DNA of 64,000 nt, from contig CANXME010000105.1 of the NCBI GenBank assembly GCA_948144175.1, forward strand, positions 62,001-126,000, written 5' to 3'. The notes under the pieces are model-generated. The model saw only the letters and a program-made list of their open reading frames with translations. It was not told where the DNA came from and ran no database searches. This DNA is from Closterium sp. NIES-65. Lineage: Eukaryota; Streptophyta; Zygnematophyceae; Desmidiales; Closteriaceae. Position 1 is the stretch's first letter. The number at the start of each line of letters is the position of its first letter. Below are positions 55,896-64,000 of the stretch, one piece after another. The translations under genes and the position numbers were made by a program.

Positions 55896-58800
55896 CTGTG
55901 GTGTGACTCGGGCGCCACTCCTCTGTGGTGTGACTCGGGCGCCACTCCGCTGTGGTGTGAGTCGGGCGCCACTCCTCTGCGTGTGACTTGGGCGCCACTC
56001 CTCTGTGGTGTGACTCGGGCGCCACTCCTCTGTGGTGTGACTCGGGCGCCACTCCTCTGCGGTGTGACTCGGGCGCCACTCCTCTGAGGTGTGACTCGGG
56101 CGCCACTCCTCTGTGGTGTGACTCGGGCGCCACTCCTCAGTGTGTGACTCGGGCGCCAGTCCTATGTGGTGTGACTCGGGCGCCACTCCTCTGTGTGTGA
56201 CTCGGGCGCCACTCCTCTGTGGTGTGACTCGGGCGCCACTCCTCTGTGGTGTGACTCGGGCGCCACTCATCTGTGGTGTGACTTGGGCGCCACTCCGCTG
56301 TGGTGTGAGTCGGGCGCCACTCCTATGTGTGTGACTCGGGCGCCACTCCTCTGTGGTGTGACTCGGGCGCCACTCCTCTGTGGTGTGACTCGGGCGCCAC
56401 TCCTCTGCGGTGTGACTCGGGCGCCACTCCTCTGCGGTGTGACTCGGGCGCCACTCCTCTGTGGTGTGAGTCGGGCGCCACTCCTCTGTGGTGTGACTCG
56501 GGCGCCACTCCTCTGTGGTGTGACTCGGGCGCCACTCCTCTGTGTCTGACTCGGGCGCCGCTCCTCTGTGGTGTGACTCGGGCGCCACTCCTCTGTGGTG
56601 TGACTCGGGCGCCACTCCTCTGCGGTGTGAGTCGGGCGCCACTCCTCTGTGGTGTGACTCGGGCGCCACTCCTCAGTGTGTGACTCGGGCGCCACTCCTC
56701 TGTGGTGTGACTCGGGCGCCACTCCTCTGTGGTGTGACTCGGGCGCCACTCCTCTGTGGTGTGACTCGGGCGCCACTCCTCTGCGGTGTGACTCGGGCGC
56801 CACTCCTCTGTGGTGTGACTCGGGCGCCACTCCTCTGTGGTGTGACTCGGTCGCCTCTCCTCTGTGGTGTGACTCGGGCGCCACTCCTCTGTGGTGTGAC
56901 TCGGGCGCCACTCCTCTGTGGTGTGACTCGGGCGCCACTCCTCTGTGGTGTGACTCGAGCGCCACTCCTCTGTGGTGTGACTCGGGCGCCACTCCTCTGT
57001 GGTGTGACTCGGTCGCCACTCCTCTGTGGTGTGACTCGGGCGCCACTCCTCTGTGGTGTGACTCGGGCGCCAATCCTCTGTGGTGTGACTCGGGCGCCAC
57101 TCCTCTGCGGTGTGACTCGAGCGCCACTCCTCTGTGGTGTGAGTCGGGCGCCACTCCTCTGTGGTGTGACTCGGGCGCCACTCCTCAGTGTGTGACTCGG
57201 GCGCCAGTCCTCTGTGGTGTGACTCGGGCGCCACTCCTCTGTGGTGTGACTCGGGCGCCACTCCTCTGTGGTGTGACTCGGGCGCCACTCCTCTGCGGTG
57301 TGAGTCGGGCGCCACTCCTCTGTGGTGTGACTCGGGCGCCACTCCTCAGTGTGTGACTCGGGCGCCACTCCTCTGTGGTGTGACTCGGGCGCCACTCCTC
57401 TGCGGTGTGACTCGGGCGCCACTCCTCTGTGGTGTGACTCGGGCGCCACTCCTCTGTGGTGTGACTCGGGCGCCACTCCTCTGTGGTGTGACTCGGGCGC
57501 CACTCCTCTGCGGTGTGACTCGGGCGCCACTCCTCTGTGGTGTGACTCGGGCGCCACTCCTCTGTGGTGTGACTCGGTCGCCTCTCCTCTGTGGTGTGAC
57601 TCGGGCGCCACTCCTCTGTGGTGTGACTCGGGCGCCACTCCTCTGTGGTGTGACTCGGGCGCCACTCCTCTGTGGTGTGACTCGAGCGCCACTCCTCTGT
57701 GGTATGACTCGGGCGCCACTCCTCTGTGGTGTGACTCGGTCGCCACTCCTCTGTGGTGTGACTCGGGCGCCACTCCTCTGTTGTGTGACTCGGGCGCCAC
57801 TCCTGTGGTGTGACTCGGGCGCCACTCCGCTGTGGTGTGACTCGGGCACAAATCCTCTGTGGTGTGACTCGGGTGCCACTCCTCTGTGGTGTGACTCGGG
57901 CGCCACTCCTCTGTGGTGTGACTCGGGCGCCACTCCTCTGCGGTATGACTCGGGCCCCACTCCTCTGTGGTGTGACTCGGGCGCCACTCCTCTGCGGTAT
58001 GACTCGGGCGCCACTCCTCTGTGGTGTGACTCGGGCGCCACTCCTCTGTGGTGTGACTCGATCGCCACTCCTCTGTGGTGTGACTCAGGCGCCACTCCTC
58101 TGTGGTGTGACTCGGGCGCCACTCCTGTGGTGTGACTCGGGCGCCACTCCGCTGTGGTGTGACTCGGGCGCCACTCCTCTGTGGTGTGAGTCGGGCGCCA
58201 CTCCTCTGTGGTGTGAGTCGGTCGCCTCTCCTCTGTGGTGTGACTCGGGCGCCACTCCTCTGTGGTGTGACTCGGGCGCCACTCCTCTGCGGTGTGACTC
58301 GGGCGCCACTCCTCTGTGGTGTGACTCGGGCGCCACTCCTCTGTGGTGTGACTCGGGCGCCACTCCTCTGTGGTGTGAGTCGGGCGCCACTCCTCTGTGG
58401 TGTGACTCGGGCGCCACTCCTCTGCGGTATGACTCGGGCGCCACTCCTCTGTGGTGTGACTCGGGCGCCACTCCTCTGCGGTGTGACTCGGTCGCCACTC
58501 CTCTGTGGTGTGACTCGGGCGCCACTCCTCTGGTGTGACTCGGGCGCCACTCCTCTGTGGTGTGAGTCGGGCGCCACTCCTCTGTGTGTGACTCGGGCGC
58601 CACTCCGCTGTGGTGTGACTCGGGCGCCACTCCTCTGTGGTGTGACTCGGGCGCCACTCCTCTGTGTGTGACTCGGGCGCCACTCCGCTGTGGTGTGACT
58701 CGGGCGCAACTCCTCTGTGGTGTGACTCAGGTGCCACTCCTCTGTGGTGTGACTCGGGCGCCACTCCTCTGTGGTGTGACTCGGTCGCCACTCCTCAGTG

Positions 58801-61800
58801 TGTGACTCGGGCGCCAGTCCTCTGTGGTGTGACTCGGGCGCCACTCCTCTGTGGTGTGACTCGGGCGCCACTCCTCTGTGGTGTGACTCGGGCGCCACTC
58901 CTCTGCGGTGTGAGTCGGGCGCCACTCCTCTGTGGTGTGACTCGGGCGCCACTCCTCAGTGTGTGACTCGGGCGCCACTCCTCTGTGGTGTGACTCGGGC
59001 GCCACTCCTCTGTGGTGTGACTCGGGCGCCACTCCTCTGTGGTGTGACTCGGGCGCCACTCCTCTGCGGTGTGACTCGGGCGCCACTCCTCTGTGGTGTG
59101 ACTCGGGCGCCACTCCTCTGTGGTGTGACTCGGTCGCCTCTCCTCTGTGGTGTGACTCGGGCGCCACTCCTCTGTGGTGTGACTCGGGCGCCACTCCTCT
59201 GTGGTGTGACTCGGGCGCCACTCCTCTGTGGTGTGACTCGAGCGCCACTCCTCTGTGGTGTGACTCGGGCGCCACTCCTCTGTGGTGTGACTCGGTCGCC
59301 ACTCCTCTGTGGTGTGACTCGGGCGCCACTCCTCTGTGGTGTGACTCGGGCGCCACTCCTGTGGTGTGACTCGGGCGCCACTCCGCTGTGGTGTGACTCG
59401 GGCACAACTCCTCTGTGGTGTGACTCGGGTGCCACTCCTCTGTGGTGTGACTCGGGCGCCACTCCTCTGTGGTGTGACTCGGGCGCCACTCCTCTGTGGT
59501 GTGACTCGGGCGCCACTCCTCTGTGGTGTGACTCGGGCGCCACTCCTCTGTGGTGTGACACGGGCGCCACTCCTCTGTGGTGTTACTCGGGCGCCACTCA
59601 TCTGTGGTGTGACTCGGGCGCCACTCCTCTATGTGTGACTCGGGCGCCACTCCTCTGTGGTGTGACTCGGGCGCCACTCCTCTGTGGTGTGACTCGAGCG
59701 CCACTCCTCTGTGGTGTGACTCGGGCGCCACTCCTCTGTGGTGTGACTCGGGCGCCACTCCTCTGTGGTGTGACTCGGGCGCCACTCCTCTGTGGTGTGA
59801 CTCGGGCGCCACTCCTCTGTGGTGTGACTCGGTCGCCACTCCTCTGTGGTGTGACTCGGGCGCCACTCCTCTGTGGTGTGACTCGGGCGCCACTCCTCTG
59901 TGGTGTGACTCGGGCGCCACTCCTCTGTGGTGTGACTCGGGCGCCACTCCGCTGTTGTGTGACTCGGGCGCCACTCCTCTGTGGTGTGACTCGGGCGCCA
60001 CTCCTCTGTGGTGTGACTCGGGCGCCACTCCTCTGTGGTGTGACTCGGGCGCCACTCCTCTGTGGTGTGACTCGGGCGCCACTCCTCTGTGGTGTGACTC
60101 GGGCGCCACTCCTCTGTGGTGTGACTCGGGCGCCACTCCTCTGTGGTGTGACTCGGGCGCCACTCCTCTGTGGTGTGACTCGGGCGCCACTCCTCTGTGG
60201 TGTGACTCGGGCGCCACTCCTCTGTGGTGTGACTCGGGCGCCACTCCTCTGTGGTGTGGACTCGGGCGCCACTCCCTCTGTGGTGTGACTCGGGCGCCAC
60301 TCCTCTGTGGTGTGACTCGGGCGCCACTCCTCTGTGGTGTGACTCGGGCGCCACTCCTCTGTGGTGTGACTCGGGCGCCACTCCTCTGTGGTGTGACTCG
60401 GGCGCCACTCCTCTGTGGTGTGACTCGGGCGCCACTCCTCTGTGGTGTGACTCGGGCGCCACTCCTCTGTGGTGTGACTCGGGCAGCCACTCCTCTGTGG
60501 TGTGACTCGGGCGCCACTCCTCTGTGGTGTGACTCGGGCGCCACTCCTCTGTGGTGTGACTCGGGCGCCACTCCTCTGTGGTGTGACTCGGGCGCCACTC
60601 CTCTGTGGTGTGACTCGGGCACCACTCCTCTGTGGTGTGACTCGGGCGCCACTCCTCTGTGGTGTGACTCGGGCGCCACTCCTCTGTGGTGTGACTCGGG
60701 CGCCACTCCTCTGTGGTGTGACTCGGGCGCCACTCCTCTGTGGTGTGACTCGGGCGCCACTCCTCTGTGGTGTGACTCGGGCGCCACTCCTCTGTGGTGT
60801 GACTCGGGCGCCACTCCTCTGTGGTGTGACTCGGGCGCCACTCCTCTGTGGTGTGACTCGGGCGCCACTCCTCTGTGGTGTGACTCGGGCGCCACTCCTC
60901 TGTGGTGTGACTCGGGCGCCACTCCTCTGTGGTGTGACTCGGGCGCCACTCCTCTGTGGTGTGACTCGGGCGCCACTCCTCTGTGGTGTGACTCGGGCGC
61001 CACTCCTCTGTGGTGTGACTCGGGCGCCACTCCTCTGTGGTGTGACTCGGGCGCCACTCCTCTGTGGTGTGACTCGGGCGCCACTCCTCTGTGGTGTGAC
61101 TCGGGCGCCACTCCTCTGTGGTGTGACTCGGGCGCCACTCCTCTGTGGTGTGACTCGGGCGCCACTCCTCTGTGGTGTGACTCGGGCGCCACTCCTCTGT
61201 GGTGTGACTCGGGCGCCACTCCTCTGTGGTGTGACTCGGGCGCCACTCCTCTGTGGTGTGACTCGGGCGCCACTCCTCTGTGGTGTGACTCGGGCGCCAC
61301 TCCTCTGTGGTGTGACTCGGGCGCCACTCCTCTGTGGTGTGACTCGGGCGCCACTCCTCTGTGGTGTGACCCTCTGGGACCGGGCGCCACTCCTCTGTGG
61401 TGTGACTCGGGCGCCACTCCTCTGTGGTGTGACTCGGGCGCCACTCCTCTGTGGTGTGACTCGGGCGCCACTCCTCTGTGGTGTGACTCGGGCGCCACTC
61501 CTCTGTGGTGTGACTCGGGCGCCACTCCTCTGTGGTGTGACTCGGGCGCCACTCCTCTGTGGTGTGACTCGGGCGCCACTCCTCTGTGGTGTGACTCGGG
61601 CGCCACTCCTCTGTGGTGTGACTCGGGCGCCACTCCTCTGTGGTGTGACTCGGGCGCCACTCCTCTGTGGTGTGACTCGGGCGCCACTCCTCTGTGGTGT
61701 GACTCGGGCGCCACTCCTCTGTGGTGTGACTCGGGCGCCACTCCTCTGTGGTGTGACTCGGGCGCCACTCCTCTGTGGTGTGACTCGGGCGCCACTCCTC

Positions 61801-64000
61801 TGTGGTGTGACTCGGGCGCCACTCCTCTGTGGTGTGACTCGGGCGCCACTCCTCTGTGGTGTGACTCGGGCGCCACTCCTCTGTGGTGTGACTCGGGCGC
61901 CACTCCTCTGTGGTGTGACTCGGGCGCCACTCCTCTGTGGTGTGACTCGGGCGCCACTCCTCTGTGGTGTGACTCGGGCGCCACTCCTCTGTGGTGTGAC
62001 TCGGGCGCCACTCCTCTGTGGTGTGACTCGGGCGCCACTCCTCTGTGGTGTGACTCGGGCGCCACTCCTCTGTGGTGTGACTCGGGCGCCACTCCTCTGT
62101 GGTGTGACTCGGGCGCCACTCCTCTGTGTGTGACTCGGGCGCCACTCCTCTGTGGTGTGACTCGGGCGCCACTCCTCTGTGGTGTGATCGGGGCGCCACT
62201 CCTCTGTGTGTGACTCGGGCGCCACTCCTCTGTGGTGTGACTCGGGCGCCACTCCTCTGTGGTGTGACTCGGGCGCCACTCCTCTGTGGTGTGACTCGGG
62301 CGCCACTCCTCTGTGGTGTGACTCGGGCGCCACTCCTCTGTGTGTGACTCGGGCGCCACTCCTCTGTGGTGTGACTCGGGCGCCACTCCTCTGTGGTGTG
62401 ACTCGGGCGCCACTCCTCTGTGGTGTGACTCGGGCGCCACTCCTCTGTGGTGTGACTCGGGCGCCACTCCTCTGTGGTGTGACTCGGGCGCCACTCCTCT
62501 GTGGTGTGACTCGGGCGCCACTCCTCTGTGGTGTGACTCGGGCGCCACTCCTCTGTGGTGTGACTCGGGCGCCACTCCTCTGTGGTGTGACTCGGGCGCC
62601 ACTCCTCTGTGGTGTGACTCGGGCGCCACTCCTCTGTGGTGTGACTCGGGCGCCACTCTGTGGTGTGACTCGGGCGCCACTCCTCTGTGGTGTGACTCGG
62701 GCGCCACTCCTCTGTGGTGTGACTCGGGCGCCACTCCTCTGTGGTGTGACTCGGGCGCCACTCCTCTGTGGTGTGACTCGGGCGCCACTCCGCTGTGCTG
62801 TGACTCGGGCGCCACTCCTCTGTGGTGTGACTCGGGCGCCACTCCTCTGTGTGTGACTCGGGCGCCACTCCTCTGTGGTGTGACTCGGGCGCCACTCCTC
62901 TGTGGTGTGCCACTCCTCTGTGGTGTGACTCGGCGCCACTCCTCTGTGGTGTGACTCGGGCGCCACTCCTCTGTGCTGTGACTCGGGCGCCACACCTCTG
63001 TGGTGTGACTCGGAGCGCACACTCCTCTGTGGTGTGACTCGGGCGCCACTCCTCTGTGGTGCTGACTCGGGCCGCCCACTCCTCTGTGGTGTGACTCGGG
63101 CGCCACTCCTCTGTGGTGTGACTCGGGCGCCACTCCTCGTGGTGTGACTCGGGAGCCGCCACTCCTCTGTAGTGGACTCGGGCGCCACTCCTCTGTGGTG
63201 TGACTCGGGCGCCACTCCTCTGTGTGTGACTCGGGCGCCACTCCTCTGTGGTGTGACTCGGGCGCCACTCCTCTGTGGTGTGACTCGGGCGCCACTCCTC
63301 TGTGGTGTACTCGGTGCGCCAACTCCTATGTGGTGTGACTCGGGCGCCACTCCTCTGTGGTTGTGACTCGGGCGCCACTCCTCTGTGGTGTGACTCGGGC
63401 GCCACTCCTCTGTGGTGTGACTCGGCGCCACTCCTCTGTGGTGTGACTCGGGCGCCACTCCTCTGTGGTGTGACTCGGGCGCCACTCCTCTGTGGTGTGA
63501 CTCGGGCGCACACTCCTCTGTGGTGTGACTCGGGCGCCACTCCTCTGTGGTGTGACTCGGGCGCCAACTCCTCTGTGGTGTGACTCGGGCGCCACTCCTC
63601 TGTGGTGTGACTCGGGCGCCACTCCTCTGTGGTGTGACTCGGGCGCCACTCCTCTGTGGTGTGACTCGGGCGCCACTCCCTCTGTGGTGTGCTCGGGCGC
63701 CACTCCTCTGTGGTGTGACTCGGGCGCCACTCCTCTGTGGTGTGACTCGGGCGCCACTCCTCTGTGGTGTGACTCGGGCGCCACTCCTCTGTGGTGTGAC
63801 TCGGGCGCCACTCCTCTGTGGTGTGACTCGGGCGCCACTCCTCTGTGGTGTGACTCGGGCGCCACTCCTCTGTGGTGTGACTCGGGCGCCACTCCTCTGT
63901 GGTGTGACTCGGGCGCCACTCCTCTGTGGTGTGACTCGGGCGCCACTCCTCTGTGGTGTGACTCGGGCGCCACTCCTCTGTGGTGTGACTCGGGGCGCCA
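55896..64000. repeat. 27-bp satellite, right block (to window edge)
   Basis: About 300 units of 27 bp. Three zones are visible. 55,896-59,640 has many variant units (gcggtg, ggtcgcc, cagtgtg) in a higher-order pattern. About 59,640-62,860 is almost perfectly uniform. From about 62,860 to 63,700 units carry frequent small insertions and deletions, before uniform copies resume. Because the period is a multiple of three and free of stops in five of six frames, it yields open frames up to about 1,500 codons. No start context, domain or conservation supports a protein. Confidence 0.95.

Noticed and set aside
53058..64000. Open frames of 500-1,531 codons on both strands through the 27-bp array
   Set aside because: The period is divisible by three and the unit lacks stops in five frames. 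Frames overlap one another and start wherever a variant creates ATG or GTG. No domain or gene structure.

Overview
The window is nuclear DNA of a green-lineage eukaryote. The genes are intron-rich with GT-AG (and a few GC-AG) splice sites, the copper P-type ATPase is of the plastid PAA type, and the tRNA-Ala gene has plant-type boxes. The retroelements and hAT transposons are also plant-like. GC content, intron-embedded minisatellites and protein similarity suggest a streptophyte alga, possibly a zygnematophyte such as Closterium; the species assignment is inference. LAYOUT. 1-32,618 is gene space: RAD23 5' end (-), V-ATPase subunit H (+), PAA2/HMA8-type Cu-ATPase (-), an R3H-domain protein (+), tRNA-Ala(CGC) (+) and a URH-type nucleoside hydrolase (+). 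RAD23/VHA-H and PAA2/R3H are divergent pairs; VHA-H and PAA2 converge. 32,970-34,560 holds a 1-kb CT tract and a 16-bp tandem array. 34,578-49,579 is a 15-kb hAT transposon with matching ends and an 8-bp target duplication. Its broken transposase gene is interrupted by a solo LTR, by a full-length Ty1/copia element at the same insertion site in a tandemly duplicated segment, and by a small terminal-repeat retroelement. 49,588-51,620 has no gene but contains a diverged ~530-bp tandem duplication. 51,621-64,000 is a 27-bp satellite, flanked by a small hAT-like element and interrupted by a 2.8-kb DUF659-type hAT element with an exact 8-bp target duplication. MAIN OBSERVATION. All five protein genes carry diverged partial copies of their own exons in the adjoining introns. 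Copies upstream of the intact exon keep the acceptor side and lose the 3' part; copies downstream keep the donor side and lose the 5' part. This is what short tandem duplications across exon boundaries would leave. Many duplication joints contain a short palindrome of the form TTTTGAGNCGNCTCAAAA (the core TGAGGCGCCTCA occurs exactly four times). In several places the exon-end plus donor site has been amplified into a minisatellite of splice donors. The palindrome-marked duplications are the best candidate here for an undescribed process. Functionally the genes are ordinary housekeeping genes: proteasome shuttle, vacuolar acidification, plastid copper delivery, nucleic-acid binding, translation and nucleoside salvage. 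They have no operon-like relationship.
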